From Paenibacillus sp. IHBB 10380 (GTDB taxonomy: Bacteria > Bacillota > Bacilli > Paenibacillales > Paenibacillaceae): a stretch of 64,000 bases of DNA. The notes under the pieces are model-generated. The model had not been told where the DNA came from, did not search any database, and was given only the letters and a program-made list of their open reading frames with translations. Where the stretch lies: positions 1,364,001-1,428,000 of the forward strand of contig NZ_CP010976.1 of the NCBI RefSeq assembly GCF_000949425.1. Reading direction: 5' to 3'. The position numbers and the translations under genes are program-made. Below, piece after piece: positions 25,841 to 34,812 of this stretch. Position 1 is the first letter of the stretch. Every line of letters starts with the position of its first letter.

Positions 25841-26881
25841 ATGCAGGCAAAAATACTGGAGTTTAAGTATCACAAAGGTATGGGGTTTACGCAAGGAGTT
25901 GGCATTACCTTAATGCTGGCCATGGCTGCGAAATATTTGGCGATGTTACCTTTTTTGAGTATTATGGGACAGCTTGTAATCGCCATTGTACTTGGGATTG
26001 CATATAGAGGATTTATAGGAGTACCGGAGTTTGCGGCTGCTGGAATCTCATTTACGAGTAAGAAGCTTCTGAGATACGGTATTATTCTTCTAGGTATGAG
26101 GCTTAATTTAACAGATATTATCCATGCAGGACCTAAAGTATTGGCAATAGCAGTAATTAATATTACTTTTACGATTGTTGTTGTATATGGGATAGCAAAA
26201 TGGCTAAAGGTGAATACAAAGCTTGGGCTCTTAACAGCATGTGGTACCGCCATTTGTGGAGCGGCCGCAGTGGTAGCCATTTCGCCGCAATTGAAGGCAA
26301 GCGATGATGAAACGGCGATTGCCGCTGCCAATGTTGCGATTCTCGGTACGATCTTCACCCTAATCTATACCGTAAGCTATCCATTGTTAAATTTAAGTCC
26401 GACAGGTTATGGCATTTTTGCGGGAGCTACGCTCCATGAGATTGCTCACGTCATTGCTGCTGCTGCGCCAGGAGGGCAAGAGGCTGTTGATCTGGCTGTA
26501 ATTGTTAAGCTGACACGTGTTGCCATGCTGGTTCCGGTAGCTATGGCCATCGGTATTTGGACAGGACGTCAACAAAAGCGTAATGAGAAAGGCAATGAAA
26601 ATAAGCGCAGTTGGAGAGAAATCCCTATTCCCTGGTTCATTCTTGGATTTTTACTGATGAGCGGAGTGAACACGTTAGGTATTATTCCTGAGGGGATTAC
26701 GGATCAGGTGATTGTCGCGGCTTATCTGCTTATTGCAATGGCGATGGCGGGTCTAGGGCTGGGTGTAGAAATCGCTACTTTCCGTCGACTGGGCATAAAA
26801 TCATTTGTTGCAGGAGCGATAGGTTCAGTACTGCTGTCGGTTCTTGGGTTCTTGCTCATTCACTTATTCGGATTGGCTTAG
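25841..26881 (+). CDS. YeiH-family (UPF0324) putative sulfate exporter transporter, LysR-linked paralogue
   Basis: A 346-residue membrane protein with about ten helices. It has the family motifs GIAYRGFIGVPEFAAAGISF, TACGTAICGAAAVVAISPQL and GATLHEIAHVIAAAAPGGQ. The open frame extends to 25652, but the extra 63 residues are basic and unlike the family; ATG 25841 after GGGAAGTGAG fits the family N-terminus. It is divergent from the LysR gene, with an A/T-rich dyad-containing region between them, so LysR control is likely. The stop codon overlaps the convergent gene's stop. Confidence 0.9.
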   Translation: MQAKILEFKYHKGMGFTQGVGITLMLAMAAKYLAMLPFLSIMGQLVIAIVLGIAYRGFIGVPEFAAAGISFTSKKLLRYGIILLGMRLNLTDIIHAGPKVLAIAVINITFTIVVVYGIAKWLKVNTKLGLLTACGTAICGAAAVVAISPQLKASDDETAIAAANVAILGTIFTLIYTVSYPLLNLSPTGYGIFAGATLHEIAHVIAAAAPGGQEAVDLAVIVKLTRVAMLVPVAMAIGIWTGRQQKRNEKGNENKRSWREIPIPWFILGFLLMSGVNTLGIIPEGITDQVIVAAYLLIAMAMAGLGLGVEIATFRRLGIKSFVAGAIGSVLLSVLGFLLIHLFGLA

Positions 26882-27276
26882 TTCTTCAATTCGATCCCTG
26901 ATAACAGATTCGGAATTCGTTCCCTTCCAAGTCCTATAACTGTGTTATGAAGATAATCGCTCACATTCCCAACGGGTCGATAAGAATTTCCATTGATTTC
27001 AAAAGTACTAAGCATCGTAATCCATTTTTCTTGGTCATATATATGTAATGAATACAGATAACCTGCCCCTGTGCTTTCACTTAGTTTCTGTAATTGAACA
27101 GATTTTAAAGTCGATACGATATTCTGAATTGAATTCAAATCTGAGACTGTCATGGTATGTCCATCACTGAATTTCATTTCGATTTTCTCTACATTTAGTA
27201 ATTCGCTTTCAACAACTTGTGTTAAAGGAATAACATCTTCATTAATCTTGTTCTCATTTCCATCATTGTGGTTCAA
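26878..27276 (-). CDS. Hypothetical protein, probably 5-prime truncated lipoprotein
   Basis: A 132-residue open frame starting at TTG right after a TAG, with no ribosome site. The opening NHNDGNENKINEDVIPL looks like the low-complexity linker that follows a lipobox cysteine, so the signal peptide may have been lost. A domain follows with KIEMKFSDGHTMTVSDL and SLHIYDQEKWITMLSTF, unrecognised but similar in style to small cell-envelope proteins of Bacillales. Its stop overlaps that of the YeiH paralogue. It is probably a decaying gene. Confidence 0.5.
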   Translation of the reverse strand: MNHNDGNENKINEDVIPLTQVVESELLNVEKIEMKFSDGHTMTVSDLNSIQNIVSTLKSVQLQKLSESTGAGYLYSLHIYDQEKWITMLSTFEINGNSYRPVGNVSDYLHNTVIGLGRERIPNLLSGIELKN

Positions 27277-27308
27277 CTAACTACATTTCAATCAACTCGA
27301 TATAAAAA

Positions 27309-27324
27309 TGTGTGTGTAATCACA
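27309..27324 (+). promoter_or_regulatory. Candidate Fnr box upstream of hcp
   Basis: TGTGTGTGTAATCACA matches the CRP/Fnr consensus TGTGA-N6-TCACA with one mismatch. Its centre is 72 bases before the hcp start codon, compatible with a class II site about 41 bases before transcription start. An Fnr-like regulator is encoded at 52315-53040, so anaerobic activation of hcp is a reasonable prediction. Confidence 0.65.
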
Positions 27325-27388
27325 ACTGGAGGTTTGGAGCTCTGTTACGCTGTGGATAACGAATGATTATATATATGGAGGTTACGAT

Positions 27389-28681
27389 ATGTTTTGTTAC
27401 CAGTGTGAACAGACACCGAATGGCGGATGTACTGTGGTTGGGGTGTGCGGTAAGAATGAGACCATAGCGAGTTTACAGGATACGATGATTTTTGCATTAA
27501 AAGGTATTGCAGCCTATGCGACACATGCCCGGCAGCTAGGATATAGCGATCCCGAGGTGGATCGTATCACCCACGAAGCCCTGTACATGACCTTGACCAA
27601 TTCCAATTTTAATACGCAAGAGCATCTGGAGATGGCGATGAAGGTCGGAGATGCGGCGGTGCGGATCATGGATGTGCTGGATCGCGCACATACGGATCGC
27701 TTTGGTATTCCGCAGCCGATCACAGTCAGCCAGAATAAAATTGAAGGTCAGTGCATTGTGGTGACAGGACATAATTTGTATGCGCTGGAGGAACTGCTGC
27801 GGCAGACGGAGGGAAAGGGCATCAACATCTATACCCACTCGGAAATGCTGCCTGCCCACGGTTATCCGGCATTGAAGAAGTACGGGCATTTGAAAGGCAA
27901 CATCGGCAAAGCCTGGTACGATCAGCGCAGACTGTTCGAGAAGTTTCCTGGTGCGATTCTCGCTACGACGAACTGCGTTATGCCAATTAAAGGTACGTAT
28001 GCAGATCGCTTTTTCTCTTATGAAGTAGCGGGGCTAGAAGGAGTCGCGAAGATTATGGATGACGATTTCTCCCCACTGATTGAGCGTGCTTTATCGCTGC
28101 CTGCGGCAGATGTAGAGTCAGAGCAGGTGCTCACGACGGGGTACCACCATGAGACAGTGATTGGACTCGCTCCTGAGATCATTCAGGCCGTCAAAGACGG
28201 GCATATCCGCCGGTTTTTCGTCATTGCAGGCTGCGACGCGCCGGGTCCAGGCGGCAATTATTACCGTGAGTTGGCGACTTCCTTGCCGAATGATACGGTC
28301 ATTTTAACCACTTCTTGCGGAAAGTTCCGCTTTAATGACGTAGATTATGGCACTGTGGGAGACACCGGCATTCCGCGTTATATTGACCTTGGACAATGCA
28401 ATAATTCCGGTTCTACTGTGAAAATTGCCATGGCCTTGGCTGATGCTTTTGAATGCACCGTGAACGAGCTCCCGGTCAGCATCGTGCTGTCTTGGTTTGA
28501 GCAAAAAGCGGTCGCCATCCTGTTGGGCTTGTTCAGCCTCGGCATTCAGGATATCCGCATCGGACCGAAGCCGCCTGAGTTTATCTCGTCCGGCGTGCTG
28601 GATGTTCTGGTAGAGCTTTTTGGATTGAAGTTGATTACCACTGCCGAAGAGGATATGAACGCGATGTTGGCGCTGTCGTAG
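27389..28681 (+). CDS. hcp: Hybrid cluster protein (hydroxylamine reductase), short form
   Basis: A 430-residue cytoplasmic iron-sulfur protein. The N-terminal C-x2-C-x7-C-x5-C (MFCYQCEQTPNGGCTVVGVC) binds a 4Fe cluster. The hybrid-cluster ligands are all visible: GHNLYALEE (His), THSEML (Glu), ATTNCV (Cys), AGCDAPGPGG (Cys), TTSCGKFRF (Cys) and WFEQKA (Glu and Lys). It is shorter than class I proteins (about 550 residues), consistent with the class III form that lacks part of the helical domain. Hcp protects against nitrosative stress, as an NO reductase and possibly hydroxylamine reductase. GGAGG lies before the ATG, and a candidate Fnr box upstream suggests anaerobic control. No hcr reductase gene is adjacent. 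Confidence 0.95.
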   Translation: MFCYQCEQTPNGGCTVVGVCGKNETIASLQDTMIFALKGIAAYATHARQLGYSDPEVDRITHEALYMTLTNSNFNTQEHLEMAMKVGDAAVRIMDVLDRAHTDRFGIPQPITVSQNKIEGQCIVVTGHNLYALEELLRQTEGKGINIYTHSEMLPAHGYPALKKYGHLKGNIGKAWYDQRRLFEKFPGAILATTNCVMPIKGTYADRFFSYEVAGLEGVAKIMDDDFSPLIERALSLPAADVESEQVLTTGYHHETVIGLAPEIIQAVKDGHIRRFFVIAGCDAPGPGGNYYRELATSLPNDTVILTTSCGKFRFNDVDYGTVGDTGIPRYIDLGQCNNSGSTVKIAMALADAFECTVNELPVSIVLSWFEQKAVAILLGLFSLGIQDIRIGPKPPEFISSGVLDVLVELFGLKLITTAEEDMNAMLALS

Positions 28682-28754
28682 GTGTACAGAAGTTAGCGTG
28701 AATAAGAATGTCAAGATTAACGTAATGGCTTTTTTTTAATTTATTTGAGGACTG

Positions 28755-28813
28755 TATGAGGAGTCGTGTTATTGCACGGCTTCTTACTTGTGCTTACCGT
28801 TGTAAAACCGATT
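28755..28813. repeat. 59-bp dispersed repeat, copy 2
   Basis: Near-identical to 22647-22705 (two mismatches), same orientation. It lies about 75 bases after the hcp stop and may end that transcript through the AGTCGTG/CACGGCT hairpin. Confidence 0.8.
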
Positions 28814-28952
28814 ATGTTGTTGATTCTATTGTATATATGTTTGTATGATATTGAAATGTTTGATTTGGTGTTAATATTGAGTTAATTTCCAATATATGAT
28901 AATTTAAAGACCTAAATAGTTGTTTCAGTTCGTCTCTGAAAGGAGCTTTCCC

Positions 28953-29870
28953 ATGAAACAAACAAATCTTTTAAAAACCATAGCCGCGGTTCTCGGCTCA
29001 ATCCTGTTCTTGACGAGTGCCGGGCTTGCCGTTTTCGGTGCCTTCCCGCAGCGGACAGAAGCAGCGGCGGCGAAGTCTTCTGCCGCGTTCAGCTTGTTTG
29101 AGCAGAGAGTGAAGAAGCCTTCCTCCCTCAGTCTGGCCCAAGCCACCTTAGTTAATCGTATTGGTGAAATGACGCCAGCAGAGGCCAATCTGGCGGTCTT
29201 GCATCTGGAAAATGCGCTGAAAGCCTATCTGCCCGCAGCAACCAAACGCATGAATACTCCGGCCATTCAAAAAGATATTAAGAGTATTTATACATCAGGC
29301 ATGTCCATGGTGCTGGCTCGCTCCAAGGTGAAGCAGTTCCAGACTCGCATTGTCCTGCAGGACTTGTCTGCTATGGACTATAAGCTTGAATCCGGTGGAG
29401 GCCGCTTTTATCCGGTCATCCAATACAAAAGCTTTAAAGTGTTCAAACCTTACGTCACCAGGGATCTGCAAGCCTATATCGAGCTGATGGCTGCCGAGTC
29501 GGAGCAACCGTCTGCGGTGAACGGAACTTTACTGATCGACTGGTACAAGGTCGCGGAACGGGCCTTGCAATATGAAGAATTTTTAAAAACCTATAAGACC
29601 TCCAACCGTACAGCGGCTGTAAAAGAAGCTTTCGAGGTAGCCAAAATGTATTTATTCCACGGTACCAAAAACACGCTGCTGTTCGACAATAAAACACAGG
29701 TGATGAGTGAGAAAGCGGCAATTGCTTATGAGAATACACTGTCGGAAGCAGGGCCCGAGCAGATCGAGGCCAGCACGCTGCTGACACAGCTTGAAGAATT
29801 CCTTGTGCTTCTGGAGAAGAACGGAGATAAAAAAACTCAGGCCGTCAATAATTTTTTGAAATCCATTTGA
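28953..29870 (+). CDS. Secreted helical protein of unknown function
   Basis: A 305-residue protein with a Sec signal peptide (MKQTNLLKTIAAVLGSILFL... then AVFGAFPQRTEAAAAK, cleavage near AAA). A long alpha-helical domain with many Ala, Leu, Lys and Glu residues follows. GAAAGGAG eight bases before ATG 28953 defines the start; the longer frame from 28920 is not supported. No catalytic motif is apparent and the family is not recognised. It may be a cell-wall or spore-coat-associated structural protein. Monocistronic. Confidence 0.7.
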   Translation: MKQTNLLKTIAAVLGSILFLTSAGLAVFGAFPQRTEAAAAKSSAAFSLFEQRVKKPSSLSLAQATLVNRIGEMTPAEANLAVLHLENALKAYLPAATKRMNTPAIQKDIKSIYTSGMSMVLARSKVKQFQTRIVLQDLSAMDYKLESGGGRFYPVIQYKSFKVFKPYVTRDLQAYIELMAAESEQPSAVNGTLLIDWYKVAERALQYEEFLKTYKTSNRTAAVKEAFEVAKMYLFHGTKNTLLFDNKTQVMSEKAAIAYENTLSEAGPEQIEASTLLTQLEEFLVLLEKNGDKKTQAVNNFLKSI

Positions 29871-29980
29871 TAAAAGTTGAACTTAACCGCAGTATCCGGC
29901 GTCTGGAATCATCACAATTCGTGATTGTGTATGCGGCGGGGAGCTCTCTTGAGACATTTGTAATGAAACAGCACAAGAGG

Positions 29981-30012
29981 TAGACCGTTTCTGACAAGGG
30001 GCGGTCTATTTC
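29981..30012 (+). terminator. Possible terminator
   Basis: TAGACCG (29981-29987) pairs with CGGTCTA (30002-30008), followed by a weak TTTCG. It is plausible as the end of the secreted-protein transcript about 110 bases after its stop. Nothing else is recognisable between 29871 and 30060. Confidence 0.4.
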
Positions 30013-30060
30013 GATGTGTCACGCATGGTGATTAACTGAGTGCTGAAAGTCCACTAGCAG

Positions 30061-30172
30061 AGACAACATGAAGCAAGCGTTCAAAAGGGTCAAAGCGAAC
30101 AAAGGCGCTCACGGGAGGGTATGATACGTGAACTAATGGAACCGCCGTTTACCGAATGGTACGGTTCAGTTG
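30061..30172 (+). mobile_element. Group II intron relic (RT N-terminus joined to intron 3-prime end)
   Basis: From 30068 the DNA encodes MKQAFKRVKANKGAHG, which matches the N-terminus of group II intron reverse transcriptases (AYKRVKANKG motif). It then runs straight into GGGAGGGTATGATACGTGAA and CTAATGGAACCGCCGTTTACC, a sequence typical of intron RNA just before and in domain V. The whole catalytic RT-maturase body is missing, so this is an internally deleted, dead element. A 76-codon frame through it (30121-30348) is not a gene. Confidence 0.6.
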
Positions 30173-30269
30173 ACTTTGCCCTTGGGGCAAGGTGTACAGT
30201 GAAGTTGAACAAAGGTGCCATATTTAAAGCATGTAGTCCGTATAAAAATATGAAGATGGAGGTGACCTC

Positions 30270-31094
30270 TTGCTATCGATTGGAGAATTTTCGAAGATAT
30301 GCGAAGTATCTACAAAAACGCTTCGATATTATGATGAAATTGGATTAATTCATCCTGATGAGATTAATCCTGAAAACGGGTATCGATATTATTCCATCAG
30401 GCAACTAAAAAAGATGCTCTTGATCAACCGTTTGAAATCTTATCATTTTTCTCTGGAAGAAATCAAAGCCATTCTGGAATTGGAAGAGGATCAATCAGAT
30501 GAGAAGCTTTGTTCTGCCCTTAATCGCAAGAGAAGGGAAATACAGGAAAAACTAAATGCTTTTGAATATACCCTAAAACAAATGAGTAATGATATTTTAA
30601 ATTCAGAGAAGGGCATACCCATTATGTCATACCTTGACAATATAGAAGTGCAACTTGTTGAAACCCAGCCAATGAATATCTTTTATATGCGTCAGATGAT
30701 GAGTAGTGATGACTATATTGCAGGATATGGAAAATATTTCAGCAGGCTATATGATAAAATTGCTACTGAAAAACTTACCATGCTTGGTACACCAATGACG
30801 ATTTATCACAGCCCTGAATACAATCCTGCCGGCAATGATACAGAGTTTGCCATCTGGGTAGAGGAGACTGTAAAGGGAACGAGAGATTTGCCTGGAGGCC
30901 TTTGTGCAAAGTCTGTTGTACAGGGTTCATATTCAGAATTGACATCGGTATATGCGAAGCTGAGGGAATGGGTAGAAAATGAAGGATATGAATTGGTGAA
31001 ATCACCCTATGAAGTATATGTAACCGACCCCAAACAATCCACTGTTCCTGAGGATATGGTTACAGAGGTGTATTTTCCTGTAAAGAAAAAATAG
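30270..31094 (+). CDS. MerR family regulator with GyrI-like effector domain
   Basis: A 274-residue protein. The MerR HTH lies at residues 1-70 (LSIGEFSKICEVSTKTLRYY, then DEIGLIHPDEINPENGYRYY), a dimerisation coiled coil near 75-110, and a C-terminal GyrI/BmrR-like multidrug-binding domain (MNIFYMRQMMSSDDY... FAIWVEETVKG). It starts at TTG 30270, with GGAGGTGA upstream. It probably regulates itself and the following serine hydrolase gene (66 bp away) in response to a hydrophobic ligand. Confidence 0.92.
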   Translation: MLSIGEFSKICEVSTKTLRYYDEIGLIHPDEINPENGYRYYSIRQLKKMLLINRLKSYHFSLEEIKAILELEEDQSDEKLCSALNRKRREIQEKLNAFEYTLKQMSNDILNSEKGIPIMSYLDNIEVQLVETQPMNIFYMRQMMSSDDYIAGYGKYFSRLYDKIATEKLTMLGTPMTIYHSPEYNPAGNDTEFAIWVEETVKGTRDLPGGLCAKSVVQGSYSELTSVYAKLREWVENEGYELVKSPYEVYVTDPKQSTVPEDMVTEVYFPVKKK

Positions 31095-31159
31095 TAGCAG
31101 GACCTGACATTTTCCTTAACGATCGCTAAACAAAACACGTCTTATAGGAGGTATCTATC

Positions 31160-32185
31160 ATGCAAAGAAACTACTGGCCATCTACAGAATGGCAAGCCGT
31201 AGACCCCGCAACCTTAAGAATGGACGCTGAAAAGCTTTCAGAGCTTGAACCTATCATAAAATCCGAGTACAGCAATATAAACGGTATTGTTGTTGTGAGA
31301 GATGGATCTATTGCTTATGAAAGTTATTACAATGGCTATGGACCGGATGATACGCACCATGTGGCATCTGTAACGAAAAGTATACTATCTGCCCTCATTG
31401 GTATTGCCATAGATGCAAGATATATTAAAAATGTAGACCAGAAGGTGCTGGGTTTTTTTCCTGAATATGTTCCTGATGCTGCGGATAGACAGAAACGAGA
31501 AATCACCATCCGCCATCTTCTCACGATGACGGCTCCCTATCCCTTTGAGGACTGGCACGAACCGCTGGACAAGATGTGCATGCAACCTGACTGGGTAAAA
31601 TATACGTTGGATATGCTGGGCCAACAAGGAAATATTGGAACTTTTAAATATTCCACCGCAGGGGCGCACCTGCTTTCAGCCATCGTCACTCGTAGCACAG
31701 GAACAAGTGCCCGTGAGTTTGCCAACGAACGCTTATTTAAACCCATCGGCATGAAAGAAATCCCGGATCATGGCATGAAATCATTTGGGTTTGAAGATTT
31801 ATTCGGGAAAAATGTGAAAGGGTGGGTTAATGACCCAAACAGCAACTCCACAGGAGGATGGGGGCTTACGCTAACTCCCCGTGATATGGCACGTTTTGGT
31901 GTTCTATATCTCAACCGTGGTATTTGGGACGATAATCAGATAATTTCGGGAACATGGATTGAAGAATCAACAGCGATGAACTCCAATAATTACGGTTATC
32001 TATGGTGGTTACGCGAAGAGGACGGAGTTTTTGCATACTCAGCACTAGGCGATGGCGGTAATGTCATTTGTTGCATTCCAGAAAAAGACCTAGTCGTAGC
32101 CATTGCATCCGAATTCATCATTCATCCTCGTGATCGATGGACACTGATTAAGGAATGTATTATTCCGGCTGCTATGGAAACATAA
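31160..32185 (+). CDS. Serine hydrolase, beta-lactamase (class C/EstB) family
   Basis: A 341-residue cytoplasmic-looking protein (no signal peptide) with the serine beta-lactamase/PBP fold. S-x-x-K appears as VASVTKSILSAL near residue 76. KYSTAGAHLL is in the place of the YxN motif, and the C-terminus has GDGGNVICCIPEKDLVVAI. Members are esterases, D-aminopeptidases or 6-aminohexanoate-type hydrolases; the substrate is unknown. AGGAGG precedes the ATG. It is probably co-transcribed with the MerR regulator. Confidence 0.92.
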   Translation: MQRNYWPSTEWQAVDPATLRMDAEKLSELEPIIKSEYSNINGIVVVRDGSIAYESYYNGYGPDDTHHVASVTKSILSALIGIAIDARYIKNVDQKVLGFFPEYVPDAADRQKREITIRHLLTMTAPYPFEDWHEPLDKMCMQPDWVKYTLDMLGQQGNIGTFKYSTAGAHLLSAIVTRSTGTSAREFANERLFKPIGMKEIPDHGMKSFGFEDLFGKNVKGWVNDPNSNSTGGWGLTLTPRDMARFGVLYLNRGIWDDNQIISGTWIEESTAMNSNNYGYLWWLREEDGVFAYSALGDGGNVICCIPEKDLVVAIASEFIIHPRDRWTLIKECIIPAAMET

Positions 32186-32247
32186 CAGATGGATATAGCC
32201 GACACACAAAGGTTTAAAAATATGGCTGATTTGCCGCTACCCTAGCA

Positions 32248-32424
32248 ATGGAAACGGTAAAGGATATTTCTGTGCCAATTGTCAAAGTGCCCGCTTGGAT
32301 TGAGTCAGCCGGAGATTCTATTGACAGCAAGTATAATGTCGTTTTGTCGAAGGATAGCATCTATTACAGAGTAATCGGTGAATCTCAGGAAATTGCGATT
32401 AAAATCGCGAATTTGGTGAATTAG
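32248..32424 (+). pseudogene. Gene remnant, C-terminal 58 codons
   Basis: The open frame encodes METVKDISVPIVKVPAWIES followed by AGDSIDSKYNVVLSKDSIYY. It has no ribosome site, and coding-like sequence before it is interrupted by stops. This looks like the tail of a lost gene; the family is not recognised. Confidence 0.35.
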
Positions 32425-32477
32425 AACTAATATCGTAAGCCTGTAATCGTAGACATGGAAAGAAAAAAGCCCTAGAC

Positions 32478-32515
32478 AACAAGCTGTCGTCGGAATTCCA
32501 CCGCGTCAGCTTGTT
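32478..32515. terminator. Hairpin between convergent transcripts
   Basis: AACAAGCTG (32478-32486) pairs with CAGCTTGTT (32507-32515), followed by TAATTTTCTTT. It separates the serine hydrolase side from the two-component genes that end at 32637. Confidence 0.65.
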
Positions 32516-32636
32516 TAATTTTCTTTATGCTCTTTCCTCATTATAGAAGCAAATGAATTCCTAGATTAGTCTTTGTGCTTCTTCGATGCTTCGTAGATCA
32601 TAGGGGTAGAGAGCTTCCATGGTCAATGTTGATTTT

Positions 32637-34028
32637 TCATGAACTAACCCCCACAGTTGGAAGTTCAATAGTTGCTTTCATGCCTATTCCTGTATCGCTC
32701 TTTAAAGTAAGTTGACCATGATGCGCCTTAACGATTCTTGCGACCATCGGCAACCCAAGCCCATGTCCGTTATGAATAGGGTGTTTTCTTGTTGATGAGT
32801 ACGGCAATTCTAGCAAATCGGGCAACTCGCTTGACGTAACCCCTTTACCGTTGTCAGATACAATAAAGTGACAAACCTTTTTGTCAGGAAAAGTTATCGT
32901 TTGCAATAATATTTGACATCCTTTCTTGTTATGAGTAATGCTGTTTTGCACGAGGTTGGTAATGGCGCGAAGTAATAGCTTTTCATCACCATTCACTTTC
33001 AGATGCTCATTTGTGAAGTCGAGTTCCAAGGAGAATCGTTCATCCAAACCATTGTTCAGAAAATCTGCTGCAACTTGCCGTGCGAGTGCCGATAGCCTTA
33101 TAATCTTTGTATTTAATGGTTGCATTTCGTACTCTAGCATGGAGACAAGGTTTAAGTCACTAATAAGTGAGCGGAGTTTTTCTCCCTGCTGTCGGATAAT
33201 ACTAGCCTTTTGTTGTTGTTCTAAAGGGACGACTTCGCTTTCTTCTAGTTCACTTGCATATCCAAGCACCATGGACAGTGGTGTACGAATATCGTGGGAT
33301 ATGCCGGAAATCCAGTTAGAACGTGCTTCATCTCTTGCTTTAAGCGCAACGTTTTGTTGTTGTAATAATGCGGATGTATGGTTGATGCTTGTAGCAAGAC
33401 TGCTTAGTACTCCTTTTGGCTCGACATGGGCACTTTGTTCCTCCGCCAAAGCATGAATTCCTCGAATAAGCGGCGTTATAGATTTAATGAGACGAGAACC
33501 GATTAAGAGTGATAAAAGTAAGGCCAAAGCAATATTTCCAATGACTAAAGCAAAGGAACGAAAAGGTATATCGCGTATCCATTTAACCGGAAAACCAAAT
33601 TGGTATTTGCCGACACTGTCTTTGGGAAAACCGATGACAACAAGTCCATCATCATGCTCCCATACATACACAGGATAATCCAATAAATAATTGCGAGAAA
33701 ACTTCGCTACATCGGTAAGGGAATAGGAACGGGGCAGCTCATCTGGCAGGACATAGCTCCATTTTACAATTCCATTGTTGTTAAGCAGCATGGCCCAAGC
33801 ATCGTTTTGCTGTAATAGCTTTTCAGCTTCCGTATCTAAATAATAACTTTCGTTATTCAGATGAAGATTTTTCGTTATGCCTTGAGTAATGCTATTCGGA
33901 GACGGCCCGTCATTCATTCCTTTGAGTACCCATGTTCCAAGTGTAATCAGATTGAGGACGAGCAGGAAAACAGAAATGATCATTGTCGATCCTACAAAGC
34001 GTCGTAAAATGCGGACAGCTCCGTCCAT
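32637..34028 (-). CDS. Two-component sensor histidine kinase
   Basis: A 463-residue membrane kinase: a first helix (MIISVFLLVLNLITLGTWVL), an extracytoplasmic domain of about 120 residues, and a second helix (ALVIGNIALALLLSLLIG). Then come a HAMP-like linker, the phospho-acceptor H-box WISGISHDIRTPLSMVLGY near residue 245, and the HATPase with N-box NLVQNSITHNKKG and G-boxes DNGKG and GHGLGLP. It starts two bases after the response-regulator stop, with AAGGAGG inside that gene. It probably senses an envelope stress or antimicrobial peptide and controls the divergent LanFEG-type exporter. Confidence 0.93.
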   Translation of the reverse strand: MDGAVRILRRFVGSTMIISVFLLVLNLITLGTWVLKGMNDGPSPNSITQGITKNLHLNNESYYLDTEAEKLLQQNDAWAMLLNNNGIVKWSYVLPDELPRSYSLTDVAKFSRNYLLDYPVYVWEHDDGLVVIGFPKDSVGKYQFGFPVKWIRDIPFRSFALVIGNIALALLLSLLIGSRLIKSITPLIRGIHALAEEQSAHVEPKGVLSSLATSINHTSALLQQQNVALKARDEARSNWISGISHDIRTPLSMVLGYASELEESEVVPLEQQQKASIIRQQGEKLRSLISDLNLVSMLEYEMQPLNTKIIRLSALARQVAADFLNNGLDERFSLELDFTNEHLKVNGDEKLLLRAITNLVQNSITHNKKGCQILLQTITFPDKKVCHFIVSDNGKGVTSSELPDLLELPYSSTRKHPIHNGHGLGLPMVARIVKAHHGQLTLKSDTGIGMKATIELPTVGVSS

Positions 34029-34030
34029 GG

Positions 34031-34741
34031 TTACTCCTCCTTCATGATCAGTTTATAGCCAAGTCCTCTTACAGTAAGCAAGTGTTCGGGGCTAGAAGGG
34101 GTTGTCTCGATTTTTTCCCGAATACGCCTGATATGCACCATTAAGGTATTCTCATAACCGTAGTAGTCGTCGCCCCACACCGATTGACATAAAGCATCGC
34201 TCGTGACAATACGCCCCCGGTTTTCATAAAGTTTAGTAAGTAGCGCATGCTCTTTGGCTGTTAATGGTTGCTCACCTGCTCTACATTGCACCACGGCGCC
34301 TTCAAGATCGACAGTATGTTCTCCCAGTTTGAATATGGGTTGTGGCTCATGCCTTGGTGGAGCATATACACGTCGTAATATGACTAAAAGACGAAGAACG
34401 AGTTCACGTGGTAAAAATGGCTTGACCATATAATCATCCGCGCCAAGTCCAAGCCCGAGTAATCGGTGTTCATCCTCACCTCTTGCGGAGAGAAAAAGAA
34501 TCGGCATTTGTGAAAAACGACGTATTGAAGAGAGTAGGGTAAAACCATCGCCATCCGGTAACATGATATCCAAAATTGCGATAGCTGGCTTGTCCGCCAG
34601 GCAGATCGCGATAGCTTCTTGGCAATTCCCCGCATGATATACACGAGTAAAGCCTTCCTTGCGTAGAAACCCATCAATCATATTGCGGATTTCATGCTCA
34701 TCATCAACGATGAGTATTTTTTTGTGTTTTAAATCTTCCAT
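34031..34741 (-). CDS. OmpR-type response regulator
   Basis: A receiver domain (LIVDDEHEIRNMI, phospho-site AILDIMLPDGDGF, K in FLVKPF-like DDYMVKPFLPRE) joined to a winged-helix effector domain (residues 140-236: LTAKEHALLTKLYENRGRIV, MVHIRRIREKIE, TVRGLGYKL). GGGTGA favours ATG 34741 over the GTG three codons earlier. It is transcribed with the kinase and divergently from the ABC genes. Its target is probably the three 11-bp repeats at 34813-34845. Confidence 0.94.
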   Translation of the reverse strand: MEDLKHKKILIVDDEHEIRNMIDGFLRKEGFTRVYHAGNCQEAIAICLADKPAIAILDIMLPDGDGFTLLSSIRRFSQMPILFLSARGEDEHRLLGLGLGADDYMVKPFLPRELVLRLLVILRRVYAPPRHEPQPIFKLGEHTVDLEGAVVQCRAGEQPLTAKEHALLTKLYENRGRIVTSDALCQSVWGDDYYGYENTLMVHIRRIREKIETTPSSPEHLLTVRGLGYKLIMKEE

Positions 34742-34812
34742 GTTAATCACCCATTTTAATTATACAAAGTACTGTCTGTGATTCCACTAAATTCACTCGT
34801 ATGTTGATGATT

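Noticed and set aside
30121..30348. 75-codon plus-strand frame upstream of MerR
   Set aside because: It runs through the intron relic and overlaps the real MerR start in another frame.
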